The notes: a model not told the origin generated them from the sequence alone. Counted from the stretch's first letter, positions 46,703 to 57,517 are shown. The stretch: 64,000 nucleotides of DNA from Nigrospora sphaerica (GCA_018287875.1 JAGVVL010000002.1:3782001-3846000); one strand, 5' to 3'. Translations and numbers: made by a program.

Positions 46703-47435
46703 CCTGGTGGCCATGGAAAAAATTCTGCCCGCTGGCGTTGGTGCAGGTGTGGGTGGTTGAACGGGGAGACGGTAGAGATGCAGAAGCGTCGTTTCGCGGC
46801 CGGATCGGCGTGGTGCCGGTCCTCGTGCAGAAATACGTTGTGGATAGTGTGTCTTAGGGAGTTGCGGGCTATACTACAGGTGACTAATACCAATAGTATA
46901 GTCTGCACTTGCGTGCAGTTGCCCGGCCGGCGCCAAGCCAGAGCACGGTCGGGCAGGATGACTAGCAGGGGGGTTAGAACAGATTCGACGAGTCAGGGGG
47001 AGTGAAGGGGACCCTGTCTGCCTATTTGCCTGTTCGGGCCCGTAGCTACTTGTTATCTGCAGACGACATCCCGGTTACCTGCACGAATCGTCCGGGGGCC
47101 GTAAATTAAGACGACATCCTTAAGCGTCGCCTAATGAAAGGACCAAGTGGGCTTCGTCTCTTGCCCATGCTCGTTTGTCCTTTGTCCCTATCTCTGCTAC
47201 TATTTTTTTTTCTCTCGCCCTGGTTCCAGCCCCCAGTCAGTCTCTCTCCCAGTAGACACACAGGCGCACTCACCACCTCATCTGGCGGGGACTCCCAGCG
47301 CTCAGGGGCGGCCGACCGAGCTGCCCATATTGCGAGCTGCACCTGACCAAAGGAGAGGGTGGAGGACGTGATGATGGGCGTGCGCCAGACGGAGCGACCG
47401 ACGGGCGGGTTGGAACGAGCAAATCCGCAAATCTG

Positions 47436-47436
<1 letters not shown>

Positions 47437-47468
<32 letters not shown>
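47437..47468. repeat. CGT triplet microsatellite
   Basis: Ten to eleven uninterrupted CGT units. One reverse frame reads poly-Asp, others poly-Arg or poly-Thr; none belongs to a supported gene. Confidence 0.85.
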
Positions 47469-48796
47469 GGCTCTGACATCATAACGCCCGCCAACGGGAT
47501 ATTGAATCCATTCGACGTGGTCGCTTGGTTCGGCATTGGCCTTTGGCCTTATCCCGCGTTGTGACGGTAGCGACCCGGGCCCAGCGTCACGGAATGCCAC
47601 CACGACCCAGCCCAAAATGTAACCGTGCCCACGACACTACTGCTTTAGCCCGGGGAGGGGGGCGCGAGGCCGCCGCGAAGGACAGCACGGGAGAAGGGAA
47701 AGAAAGCCATGAGACGCCGTCACTTTCACGTGGCCCGCGGGCCCTGCGGAAAATGGCCCGCCGGGGTCTGGTCGTGACCTGTGCTGGCGCCTCAGCGTCG
47801 CAGTGTCAACCCACAAGCTTCGATGGTTTTGAGATGACGATCGACGTGCTAGTGTCGCGTGCGGGGGCCGCCCTCCTGTCAGGGCCTCCCGTTTCCCGAT
47901 GGGCACTGAGAACATTCCCACCCTTGGCGCTACTTTTAGAACCATTTCCCAAAGGGGCCCCCAAATCGACAAGACTCTCCTCTCCCCCCGATCCCCTGTC
48001 GGGCCCACAGCTGCTTACGTCCACTAGTACGGCTTAGGTAGAGAGAGTGAGTGTGGACAAGAGTATACGCTACCCGCAGATGGTATGGACGACTCGAGAA
48101 GTATGCGTGCGCACCGGCCGAGCGGACACTCGTCCACTGCTGGCGTGAATGTCCTCCCGCCACGAGAAAGCCGCCAAAACCGTCTGTACGAGCACTACGT
48201 ACGGTATGGCACCGCAACGCTAGCAGGGCCAGGAGCAACAGCCCTGGCCCAGCAGTCCCTGTCAGACGGGCCCCCCCCCCTCTACCGTGTACGATCCATA
48301 GACCTAATGATAGTACGCACGCCCGCAGCCCCTCCCCGATCCAAGGAGACGACTCCGTTCCTGTGCCTGCCAAGCCTGCGAGGTTCCTTCCCTCGGGCCT
48401 CGCACGTCGTCGTGGGTGGGCAGGGAGATAGGGGATCATGACTATCGGCATAGGCACCCTAGCCCCAAGTGACGAAATCCACCTACGGAAACCCACCGCG
48501 GCCATGGATGCCCCTTCGATGGCCTCCAGGGGCCCCCAGGGCGGCAGGGCCACCCGGTAAGCCTGACTGGGAGGGAGGAAAGCCGACGACTTGGGGCGAC
48601 GCCTTCGTCCGGGCTTCGACTCGAGAGATGTATATATCGTGGGCTTCGGGATGAGCAAGAGGCAGTTCTTCTCTCTCACCATCCAACAGCCAACAGCTAT
48701 CGGTGTCAACTCACTCCAGTCTCTCTCTAATACCCCTCAACTCAGTCACTCTTTGATACCTACCCTCTACCTAATCCACCACCACCAACCGTCAAG

Positions 48797-49417
48797 ATGC
48801 AGTTCTTCAGCTTCGCCCTCGCCGCGCTCTCCGTGAGCTCCGCCATCGCCGCGCCCCTGGCGCCTGTTGCCAACACCAACACGACCACCGTCATGACCGT
48901 CTTCTCGACCGTCAGCACCGCCAAGATCACCGTCGAGAAGGAGCTCTCCAGCGTCACGGGCACGGTCCAGGGCGTCGTCAACCAGGAGGCCGTCGTGCTC
49001 GTGCGCAGCACGCTCCAGAACGTCGGAACGATCCTGAACAAGGTGACGGGCGACGTGGTGCCCATGGTCGAGGGCCTCGTGCTGCCGCTCGTCGACGAGG
49101 AGCTCGCCAACGTGCCCAAGCTGCTCGTGCAGGTGCAGACGCTCGTCCAGGAGGTTGAGCAGATCGCCGAGGACCTCGTCAGCACCGTCGAGCACGACGT
49201 CCTCGTCGCCATCCAGCCCGAGCTCCGCCTCGTCTTCGGCGCCCTCCACGACTTCGTCGGCCCCGTCCTCCAGCTCGCCCAGGGCGTCGTCTCCACCGCC
49301 GTCGGCGACGTCGTCCCCGAGGTCCTCACCCTCGTCGGCGCCGTCGAGCACATCGTCGATAGCCTCCTCCACCCCGTCACCGGCACCCTCCTCTCCAAGG
49401 TCATCGTCCTGAACTAA
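48797..49417 (+). CDS. Small secreted Val-rich helical protein
   Basis: Intronless, 206 residues. It starts with a clear signal peptide (MQFFSFALAALSVSSAIAAP) and an NTNTTTVMTVFSTVST segment with a possible glycosylation site. The rest is a cysteine-free, amphipathic, predicted helical region with repeated Val/Leu patterns (GTVQGVVNQEAVVLVRSTL, NVPKLLVQVQTLVQEVEQIA, AVGDVVPEVLTLVGAVEHIV). There is no GPI tail. The pattern resembles hydrophobic surface-binding or wall-associated proteins, but I cannot place it in a family. Codon use is extremely GC3-biased, which also creates a 238-codon antisense open frame. A short pyrimidine-rich leader with TCTCTC and ACTCAGTCACT lies before the start, as in highly expressed fungal genes. 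Effector-like roles are possible but not shown by the sequence. Confidence 0.8.
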   Translation: MQFFSFALAALSVSSAIAAPLAPVANTNTTTVMTVFSTVSTAKITVEKELSSVTGTVQGVVNQEAVVLVRSTLQNVGTILNKVTGDVVPMVEGLVLPLVDEELANVPKLLVQVQTLVQEVEQIAEDLVSTVEHDVLVAIQPELRLVFGALHDFVGPVLQLAQGVVSTAVGDVVPEVLTLVGAVEHIVDSLLHPVTGTLLSKVIVLN

Positions 49418-49917
49418 GCCCATCCACGGGGGAACCCGGGAGAGTTCTGTGTGTGTGTGGCTGTTGCTGTATCTTTTGGCCAATACGCCGCCTCCGCCCG
49501 CCGAGGGACTCTTTGCAAATACCCCTCCCTCGGTCGTGGGGAGGCAACGGGAGGAAAAAAAGTTGTTGGACGTAATAATCGCATAGTCATGGTCTGGATG
49601 CTGGATCGCTGCATTTAGCGCTTAATGATAATGTTCGCCTCGCCGAGCCTGTACATAACCGTCTTCGGCAGTCCAATGAACGAAGTAATTACTGGTGGTC
49701 GATCATCCCGTGCGCCTTTGTGAACGTGAACGTGCTGTATCCTTGTTTTGATAATCGTCCCGCGTTAGTAACCCGAGCGGTGCCAACCCGAGAACCAACA
49801 TAGGGTTTGCGGTGCTGCATAAGTACAGTGACTTCTTCGCAGCGCGATGGTGAGGGATCCGGCACGCAACCCAACATGTTTATCCATGGGCATCTGGAGC
49901 GGGGAAAGATAGCGGGC

Positions 49918-49936
49918 GGGGGGGGGGGGGGGGGGG
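49918..49936. repeat. Poly-G tract, 19 nt
   Basis: Uninterrupted run of 19 G. Such tracts are G-quadruplex-prone and often mis-sized in assemblies. Confidence 0.85.
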
Positions 49937-50139
49937 TGACGTCGTGGTTTGGTTCTGTATCCGAAGACCTGGGTATAGTCTCCCAGTGGGGTTCCCGGTT
50001 GGTCGTTGTCGTTACCACTCGGCATGCCCGTGAATCCATCGCTGGGGACTTTACGTAGTATGCGTATCGGGGTTTGATTCTCTCACCTTTCGGCCCGGCG
50101 CGTCAAAGTCGAATCATCGAACATGAGGAAGCAAAAGCA

Positions 50140-50220
50140 AATGGCCGGGCAGCACCAACGTTTACTCGATTCAAAAACAAAGGAATGGCCAGGCAGCACC
50201 AACGGTTACTCGAATCAAAA
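50140..50220. repeat. Imperfect direct repeat, two 37-nt copies, period 44
   Basis: The copies at 50140-50176 and 50184-50220 share AATGGCCRGGCAGCACCAAC and TTACTCGAWTCAAAA with three differences. They lie just 3' of the P450 gene. Confidence 0.8.
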
Positions 50221-50297
50221 CTGGGGGTATTATTGAATAACAAGCCATCGCCACCAAAATTTCCTTTCCTTTTTTCCCCGAAAAGAAACCTCGCACA

Positions 50298-52019
50298 TCA
50301 CCAGCCGTCCACGACGCTCACTTTGACGGGCAGGTGGTCGTTGTACTTGAGCGTGACGCTCCCAAAGACAAACATCTTCATCTCGTCGACCTCTTCGTGG
50401 AGGGGCTCGAAGCGCAGGCGGCCGACCCAGCAGGCGAGCAGGCAGGCGAGCTCGGCCTTGGCGAACTGCTGGCCGATGCAGCTGCGGGGGCCGTGCAGAA
50501 AGGTCATGAAGCCGTAGTTGCTGGCGGCGCCGCCGCTGTTGACGAAGCGCTCGCCGGCGGCGTCGAGCCAGCGCTCGGGGCGGAACTCGAGGGCGTCGGG
50601 GCCCCAGAGGGCCTGGGAGCGGTTGATGGCCCAGGGGCAGATGATCATGCGCGTGCCCTTGGGGACGCGCACGCCCTGGACCGTCGTGTCGACGGCGGCG
50701 TCGCGCATCGTCAGCGGCACGACCGAGTAGAAGCGGATCGACTCGAAGATGACGGCGTGCAGGTAGGGCATGGCGTCGATGTCGGCGGCGGCGATGGGCT
50801 CGCCCGACCCCGGCTCGGGCAGGCGCGCGCGGATCTCGGCCCGCAGCCGGTCCTGCACGGCCGGGTGCCGGCTCAGCATGTGGACGGTGGACGAGATGGC
50901 GCTCGACGTCGTGTCGTGGCCGGCCGACATGAAGGTCATGAGGTGCGCCAGCAGCTGCTCGTCGGTCGACATGTCGGAGCCGATGGCGGCCGAGAGGATG
51001 TCGACGTCGAGCGTCAGCTCCTTGCGCGCCATGCGCTCGCGCTTCTCGGCGATCATGTCGCGCGCCACCTGCTTGATGACCTTGACCGACGCCTCGATGG
51101 TCTCGTTGTGCTTGACGGGCAGCATGTCGACGAGCCGGCGTGGCAGCACGAGCGAGAGCACGCCCAGCAGCTTGGCCGAGCGCGACGGCTCGAAGACGCG
51201 CCGGTACGCCACCATGAGCTTGTTGGTCGGGTCCGCGATGGCCTTGAAGTCCTTGCCGAGGCCGGCCGTGCCGAGGATGTCGAGCGTCGTCCGGCTCGCC
51301 CAGTCGGCCACGTGCAGCACCCCCGTCTTCTTCTGGTGGTCGTGCTGTTCGTAGACGGCCTGCGTCATGGCCTCGACGCTCTCGATGCCCTTGTCCCAGA
51401 AGATGGGGTACAGCTGCTTGATGTGCCGGAACTGGAAGGCCGGCAGCAGCGCCTTGCGCTGCGTCTTGTGCTCCTCGCCCTCGGCGAGCAGGAGGCCGAT
51501 GCCGATGATGCGCCCGATGGTCTGGCTCAGGAACCTGGGCTTCGGGAAGTCGTAGCACTGCGAGTTGAGCACCTCGCCGAGCGCCTTGGGCGACGTCACC
51601 AGCAGCCGGTCCTGGTTAAAGAGCGTCTTGTACCGGATGAGGCCGTCGTTGGGTATCGAGTTGATCCTGCGGGTCGGCACGTTAGCGCCAGGTACCGGGC
51701 ATATGGACGAAAGGGGGGAAGGGGAGGCGGCGACGAACCATTCAAGCTGAGCGGCACCTCCCACCGTGCGCTGGAGTTTGCCGTACTGGCCGTTGAACAG
51801 CGAGTTGTTCGTGGGCTGGGGAAGGTTGCGAAGCGGAGAGACGAAATTGGGGTAGATGAGAACGTTGTAAAAGGCCACGCAAAGGAATTCCAGGAACCAT
51901 ATGGACGTGAATGTCCTCCATACGGGGAAGTGGAACTGCGTCCACTCGTGTCCACGAGTGGCCAAGATGTAGGTGGCGGCCGCGGCCAGGGCCGTCATCG
52001 GCTTCCACGGGATGCCCAT
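50298..52019 (-). CDS. Cytochrome P450 monooxygenase
   Basis: Exons 52019-51739 and 51666-50298 give 549 residues. The 72-nt intron is in phase, so it could be misread as coding; a GCTAAC branch and CGCAG acceptor support splicing, which yields EWINSIPNDGLIRYK. An N-terminal membrane segment and a second hydrophobic helix (FLEFLCVAFYNVLIYPNFV) anchor it in the ER. P450 motifs are all intact: I-helix AGHDTTSS at about residue 340, ESIRF (ExxR) near 402, PERW, and the heme loop FLHGPRSCIGQQFAKAE with the cysteine near 488. Redox power would come from P450 reductase. The substrate is unknown; it resembles the long-chain/terpenoid-type fungal P450s that begin with two helices. No biosynthetic core enzyme lies beside it. 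It is preceded by 2.8 kb of gene-poor DNA. Confidence 0.93.
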   Translation of the reverse strand: MGIPWKPMTALAAAATYILATRGHEWTQFHFPVWRTFTSIWFLEFLCVAFYNVLIYPNFVSPLRNLPQPTNNSLFNGQYGKLQRTVGGAAQLEWFVAASPSPLSSICPVPGANVPTRRINSIPNDGLIRYKTLFNQDRLLVTSPKALGEVLNSQCYDFPKPRFLSQTIGRIIGIGLLLAEGEEHKTQRKALLPAFQFRHIKQLYPIFWDKGIESVEAMTQAVYEQHDHQKKTGVLHVADWASRTTLDILGTAGLGKDFKAIADPTNKLMVAYRRVFEPSRSAKLLGVLSLVLPRRLVDMLPVKHNETIEASVKVIKQVARDMIAEKRERMARKELTLDVDILSAAIGSDMSTDEQLLAHLMTFMSAGHDTTSSAISSTVHMLSRHPAVQDRLRAEIRARLPEPGSGEPIAAADIDAMPYLHAVIFESIRFYSVVPLTMRDAAVDTTVQGVRVPKGTRMIICPWAINRSQALWGPDALEFRPERWLDAAGERFVNSGGAASNYGFMTFLHGPRSCIGQQFAKAELACLLACWVGRLRFEPLHEEVDEMKMFVFGSVTLKYNDHLPVKVSVVDGW

Positions 52020-53929
52020 GGCGGCGAGAGTCAACAAGGGGCCAGGACGATCTGCGTGGTGTTGTTATGCGTCGGAACCCCAAAGTCGGACTTGACGAGT
52101 CTCTTATACCATGGGTTCCGCCACGAGCCGGGCGCTGACTGCTCATAGCATCGCTTACGATATGGGAATCGGCTCAATAACCGAACGTGCCAGACCGGCC
52201 CAAGCTGACCATTAATCATGCACCAGGTAGAGATTTTCCTCCATGAGCCCGGGGTGGTTGTCATCCAAGCTCGTTTACGAACCCGGACAACGCATGGGAC
52301 TAGGTCGGCTTGCTCGCCGATGATCCGAAACCGTCAGCGGCCGAAGAGTCGGTTACGAACTATCACGGTGGCTTGTTAGTTTGCGTAGTAGGTCTTGTAA
52401 CGTCACTCGGATGTTTCGTGGTGACCGACTCGCGAGCCTGCCGGTGTCTGAGGCAAGGCGGCAGGGCTAAACGAAAGCGAACCCGGGAGGGTCAGTTTTG
52501 AGCAACAACCAAGCATCAAGTAACATGGCCGAACGTGTCGATCGTTTCACGAGCCCCCCGGCCGCCATGGGATCTGCGTCGCAGTGGAGCAAACTCGAGA
52601 ACCCTTACCCTGCGGTGTTCAGTTTGCCATACACGAGGCGCCTCCCTCGCAGCTTCGGCCTCTACGGAACAGATCTGCGTTCCAACCTGACTCTGGCTGG
52701 CAACGCCTGCGTTCGGGCATGTGGCGGTAAACGAAGTATACGCCGGATTCGCACGGCTCCTGCTGGGCCACCAGCGCGACTATAAAAGGGTCGGCCGCGT
52801 CCCGCGTTTGGCCAAGGCCTCTTTCGACAGCCCCCGAGTAGGAAGCCATCCCAACGTCGTTGCTACGATACCCGAAACCCCCGGGGCGCGGTCGGGTCTT
52901 ACAACAGAGTCCGCCAACGTCCCCTAGACCGGCCTTCCAATCACCACCACCCAGCCCATGCAGAATGGGGTCCAACCAACGCTCACCCCTTCCCGCCAAG
53001 ACGGGACAAGAAAGCTTGGAAAAGCTTGGGTAGAAGATCACGGGAGCCAGCGAGGCCCCGATCTGACGTTTGGGAAGGGGATATGACGGCTTAGAAACGA
53101 GGCGCTGGCGCTGGACCAGAAAGAGGGCGGGTTAACCGCGCCCCACTCGTCAGCCATGACCCGTTTGCTGACGGGAAATGACCGGCCGGCCCCCAAGTCA
53201 CCCAACCCAAAGGGCGAGGGGAGTCGCTAGCGGAATCGAAGATGATTCAGCAAAAGACGAGAGCAGGCATCCCGTCGGTCGTCATCTCTGCCGCCAAGCG
53301 CTGGTCCTCGGGGTTTTCGGACTCGGGGGTCCTCCGTCCCTCCGGTACGCCTGCCGACGTGTCCGACCATGGCGAGCGGAGTCGGGGAGCCCCGAACTCC
53401 CCGCGGGACGACATGAGGGCCTCGTGGCCGCCGGCAAGCAGTGCCGCGAAACAAGGAGTCACTGTGGGAGCTGCGGGGAGGGGGGGTTCGTGGCCGTCGC
53501 CGCTTGGTTGGCGCGCCGTCGGGTCCGATCAGTCACCCGTGAGGGGCTTAGACGACCGGGAACACGCCACGATAGAGACGGTGGGCAGGGGAGCCCCGAG
53601 GTAAACTTTTTCTCTGCTTCGTATCGGCGGGGGCCGTCTTTCTGAGCTCGATTCAACGACGTGAATTGCGGTCTGGAGTATGACGAGCCCCTTGTGTGGT
53701 TTCCGTCCCGCTCCACTCAACGGCAACTACCCCGGGCCATGTAACATGATAGCATGTCGGTATCCACTTGCCATAAGAGGTATACAAGGGACTGAGATGG
53801 GGACATGTGCACGTGTAAGTGACGTATGGCTGTCTCCCCCTTGTCGGTGGATGCGGCCGTTGCGAGAGGTAATAACAGAATGTTACTTGGACCCCAATTA
53901 GAGGAATACAAAGTTTTCTTTTCTTTCCC
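52020..53929. other. Gene-poor DNA upstream of the P450
   Basis: About 1.9 kb. It holds the P450 promoter and no supportable gene. Open frames are short and random. Confidence 0.5.
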
Positions 53930-54330
53930 TTAAAACGATAAGAAAAACCCGATATCTACCGGATCCTTGCAAACTAGCCGCTCACGGGTCCAAGTATTCA
54001 GAGAAGCTTCTGATCGTGACCCATCGGCTTCCGGATACTGCCTAGGATCCAGGGAGCCGCTCCCCAGCACGCCCTTGGCTTCTTCCCGCATGCTGTCGGC
54101 GACGTAGCCGACGAAAGGCGCCGCGTACGCGTACGTCCACGCCGCGGAGCATGACGCCGTGTGGACCGTGGCCGGCGCCGCGAGCGCAAACGGCAGCGTC
54201 CGCGCCTCGGCCAGCGACGCCTCCGAAGTAGCCGGAGAAGTGGACGGCGAGGCGGGCGTGCAAGGAAACTGACGCCTCCCTTGGCCGGGACGCCGATGGT
54301 GATGATTCGGGATACGTCGCCCGCGTTGGG
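53930..54330 (-). pseudogene. Unidentified decayed coding remnant
   Basis: On the minus strand protein-like segments appear in three successive frames. First comes AGDVSRIITIGVPAKGGVSF, then HARLAVHFSGYFGG, then a frame with LPFALAAPATVHTASCS, AAWTYAYAAPFVGYVADSMR and EEAKGVLGSGSLDPRQYPEA that runs to a stop at 53930-53932. There is no start codon for the last frame and no good splice pair joining the segments. This looks like the tail of a broken gene; the family is not recognised. GC3 bias matches intact genes, so decay may be recent. Confidence 0.4.
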
Positions 54331-54852
54331 GGGGGAGGTCGCCTTCTTTCTATCGCGTCCTCGGGCAATTGCACTAGGGGCGAATCGCGATGGCGGGTGT
54401 ACTGGTTGGGAAAATATACATCATTCGCACCCGTTGTACATCATGCGATATCAACTTTCCATGCCTACTTTAAACACATATTTATACGTATATTGGTCTT
54501 TGGGTCAATTCGGGTCGACGCTTTGAGACCATGTAGATGAGCGATTGTGATTCAGGCATTCGTTAAGGCTGGTCAAAGAGATAGAGGGGCTGCGTGCTTA
54601 TGTATGATGGGGTTGGTTTTTCTTGCCCTTTTCGGGGCACGAAATCTACGGGCAGAATCGCAGTCCAAGGACTCGAGGCATTTGTCAATGCTGCTGGAGA
54701 TGCGCGGCTTATGGTTCGAAACAGTAACGCCAAGTGCCTAAGGGAAGGGTCATAAATGATATATGCGCCAGTCATCCTTCTCTATCTGTTTACTACACCG
54801 AGAGTTGAAATATTATAGCAAACAACTAGAGCGCCCGCCACAGCAAGGCTGG
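54331..54852. other. Intergenic, AT-richer, nothing recognised
   Basis: About 520 nt with lower GC than the surroundings and no supportable feature. Confidence 0.5.
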
Positions 54853-55553
54853 TTAAAACGGATTGGCCTTATACGCGGCCTCAGCCTCGGCGTAGGCAAC
54901 GTAAGAAAACATCCCATCCCTCTGTCGAGGGAACGCCCTGATAGGCAAGATTAGTGGTTTCTTAGAGTCGTGAGGGGGACAGGGATTGGAAGCAGGTCAG
55001 TGCACGCCGTCTTCTCGCCGAGGACGACGACCAGCGTACGGTGGTTCAGCTGCCATTTATCCACCTCCTTGCCCACCGTCTCCAACAGCTTGGTCAAGCT
55101 AGACGACCGGGTCAGTCCGGCGTATCGCTCAAAGAAGGAGGTGTCACTAAGGCTTGCATGGGGTCCCATCCCTTGAAAAGCTCCCGCATCTCATCTACAT
55201 TGCCCGTCTCCTTGGTCTTGCGGTTCGAGAATGTGTCGGGCGTCAGGAGCGCGAGGTTGAGTTGGCCGCCTCGCGCGGGATATGCTGTGGCAGGCGATGA
55301 CCATAGCCCCGTGGTGCCTCTCCCCGCTCTCCAGAATGATGCCGGCTCCCTCGAGGTCGACGTCGACCACCTTGGAGTTGTACCGGATATCGACGCCCAA
55401 CTCCTTGGCGTGGGCGGTCAAGGCAGATCGCAAGTCCACTCGGTTGAAAGTAACCTGAGCGAAGCCAAATCGGTCGATCGTGAAGCTATCGTAGTCGAGG
55501 CTTTGAACCAGCACTTTGCCGTCGGCGGAGCTGATCTGACGAATCGTGGCTGA
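54853..55553 (-). pseudogene. FAD-dependent monooxygenase pseudogene, middle and C-terminal part
   Basis: Read on the minus strand, this stretch gives consecutive pieces of a salicylate-hydroxylase-type flavoprotein. It begins with ATIRQISSADGKVLVQSLDY and VDLRSALTAHAKELGVDIRY, then NSKVVDVDLEGAGIILESGE. After a frame change comes QLNLALLTPDTFSNRK and MRELFKGWDPM, and after another LTKLLETVGKEVDKWQLNH. The likely C-terminus is MFSYVAYAEAEAAYKANPF with its stop at 54853. The part that should carry the second FAD motif (GDxxHP) is missing. The N-terminal Rossmann part lies next to it on the opposite strand (55822-56040). An intact enzyme would hydroxylate an aromatic substrate using FAD and NAD(P)H. 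The frame changes and strand switch make this copy non-functional. Confidence 0.75.
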
Positions 55554-55821
55554 GTGAAGTAGGGTTCGAGCAGGCCAGAGCCCCGAATGGCTCGACTCAG
55601 ACCGTCCCTTGGAAAATCCCGGGCCGTAAGAGTGCCCCGATCGGTCCTTATCGTCAAGTATATGAATGATAGAATGCCACTCGAGTCATCGGCCAATTTG
55701 TCTATCCAAACTATCAGCCACCTGGACTATCCGAGTTCTCTACCCACTCGAGTACCCGGACACGCCCATCTTAGTATCGACCGACTTGCGCTCCCAAGCC
55801 TACTGCCTATGTTCACAGCAT

Positions 55822-56040
55822 GACTCAGTGTCGAAGCTCACCATCCCCATCGCCGGCGGCGGTCTTTGCGGCCTGGCCACTACCATTGCTGTGGCTCTGG
55901 CTGGTCATACAGCTATTGTCTTCGAGGCTTGGAACGACAATCACGAATTTGGAGCTGGTATTGACAGCGCCGCCAGCGGAGCACGTCTGTTTCATAGATG
56001 GGGGCTTAGCCGGCCCCGAGAGGCGGGTGTAGCGGACTCG
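55822..56040 (+). pseudogene. FAD-dependent monooxygenase pseudogene, N-terminal FAD-binding part (inverted)
   Basis: The plus strand encodes the dinucleotide-binding start of the same enzyme type: LTIPIAGGGLCGLATTIAVA with the GxGxxG-like motif altered to GGGLCG, LAGHTAIVFEAWN with the strand-ending acidic residue, and FGAGIDSAASGARLFHRWGL. It then degenerates after ADSV. The next part of the protein is found on the minus strand to the left (55553 downward), so the two halves are in opposite orientation, which implies an inversion. No start codon in a good context was found. Confidence 0.7.
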
Positions 56041-57517
56041 GTACGGGCAACTTACATGATCCTGATCTACCGTATAGCGTCTAGTGATCAACGAAGCCGA
56101 GGTGCAGCATGCCGGAAGCCCCTAAGATATGGTATGCGACAGATACCGTAGCTTCCTTCTAGTTGAGGAGATGACCTTGGCCTACGAATCAGTTCAGCAA
56201 TGGGAAACCTAGGCCGTCCGGGTGGGAGAAGGTGTCGTGGTTTTCATACGGGCTAGATGCCGGTATGAGTTATGGAGTGGCTATTCATCCGAAGAAACGA
56301 GCGGCCAAGTCATGGAGGGTCGGAAGCCCTTGCGCTGCGGCACGGCGGTGACTGATTGAGACACCGAGCGTTGAAGCTTCTGAACGCGCTCGTTTCTAAT
56401 CAAGTAAGTCCAACTCGAGGGCTCCGGTAGATGGTGATCCCCAGCACGTGCGATAACCAGGTCGCGCGGGACCTTATCGAGCGACAGCGTCAACCTGCAG
56501 CAACTATCGAAAGAGCCAACTTTTTCACCTTGCCGCTCGTTGGGAATAACGGAGAGAACCATTGTGTTGCCTTCCGGGGTTCTTGCAAGCACTATAGTAG
56601 AAGGCCGGGACCGGATGACAACTTGCTGGCCAGGTACTGTTTATCTCATTGAAATTGCCACACGAGCCCGGGCTGTCGGGCCGTTGGTCAGCCGAACAAG
56701 GCGTAAGGGAGGCATGTTTCCCGGTTCAATTGCCGAGCCGGGGCTCGCTTCGAACATGTGTCTATGTTCAGAGGCGATATTGCGGCAGCGTGGCACCTTA
56801 TAGACATGTCATGTTCGACTTTTGCATGACGTGCCGACCCCTAGCCGGTTGGTTGGGCATGGTTGTAAATGTCTCTCCTCGTAGGTGATGAGGGCACCGA
56901 CACACTCAGCTTGGAGGCATGAAATGGAATAGCACCCGAAGAACCGGTCGCTCAGGTCAGCCCACCGGCCAGCTGTTGGACTCGCAGTTTGGATAGGGGG
57001 CAATGGCTTGGGGCGAGGTGAAGAGGGCCAGGCTCACTCGCCAGGACCAAAAGCCCATGAGGTTTCCAGCGGGAGAACAAGCATCGATGCCGAAAGCCCC
57101 GTAGGTGGACCTGTTTTCCAGGCCTCGAGCCCAGTCCTTGACGACCGAAGCTGCGCTACCGGGTTTAAAAATGCCGTGTTCTCCGGGGCTGTCTTTGACG
57201 ATGTTCGGTTTGCAGGCGCGCCATCGCATTGTGTCGCGTGCGCCCGGGAAATGATTTGGGCTGAAAGGATGGCGCTAGGGCCAATCAGCGACGGTCTGCA
57301 AAAGGAAGCGCTGATGCGTAGTGGGGCCGCGCCTACCGGGCGTCATCATCCATCCGAGCCGTTCGCTTGGATCAACCCGTGGACCCCAGGAACAAGGCCG
57401 GGGATCCCAAATCCCATTCCTCGCACACAACAGCCCTGCCATCGCAACCTCTCCGTCTCCCATCGCCCTTGACGACTCTACAGCGACTCCAACTTTCGCG
57501 CGCCTACCTACAACGCC
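56041..57517. other. Gene-poor region between FAD pseudogene and kei1
   Basis: About 1.5 kb with the kei1 promoter at its right end. An upstream in-frame extension of kei1 from 57321 is random in composition and interrupted by the kei1 intron logic. Nothing else recognised. Confidence 0.5.

Larger units (their letters stand above)
43946..48796. other. Gene-poor 4.85 kb region
   Basis: Between divergent starts of the UPF0303 gene and a secreted-protein gene. It contains a three-copy 39-bp tandem repeat (46585-46702) and a CGT microsatellite (47437-47468). Open frames are short and lack family features. It may be an accessory region or hold non-coding transcripts. Confidence 0.5.
49418..50297. 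other. Intergenic, convergent secreted protein and P450 genes
   Basis: 880 nt between stop codons, with a 19-nt G-run (49918-49936) and a duplicated 37-nt segment (50140-50220). No gene seen. Confidence 0.6.

Noticed and set aside
48767..49483. 238-codon minus-strand frame opposite the secreted helical protein
   Set aside because: Asp/Glu/Gly-rich mirror frame without a start context; the plus strand has a signal peptide.
51667..51738. Reading the P450 through 51738-51667 as coding
   Set aside because: The insert is in phase but interrupts a conserved stretch, and it has a donor, a GCTAAC branch and a CGCAG acceptor.
50334..52148. 604-codon plus-strand frame opposite the P450
   Set aside because: The composition is that of reversed GC-biased codons; all P450 motifs are on the minus strand.
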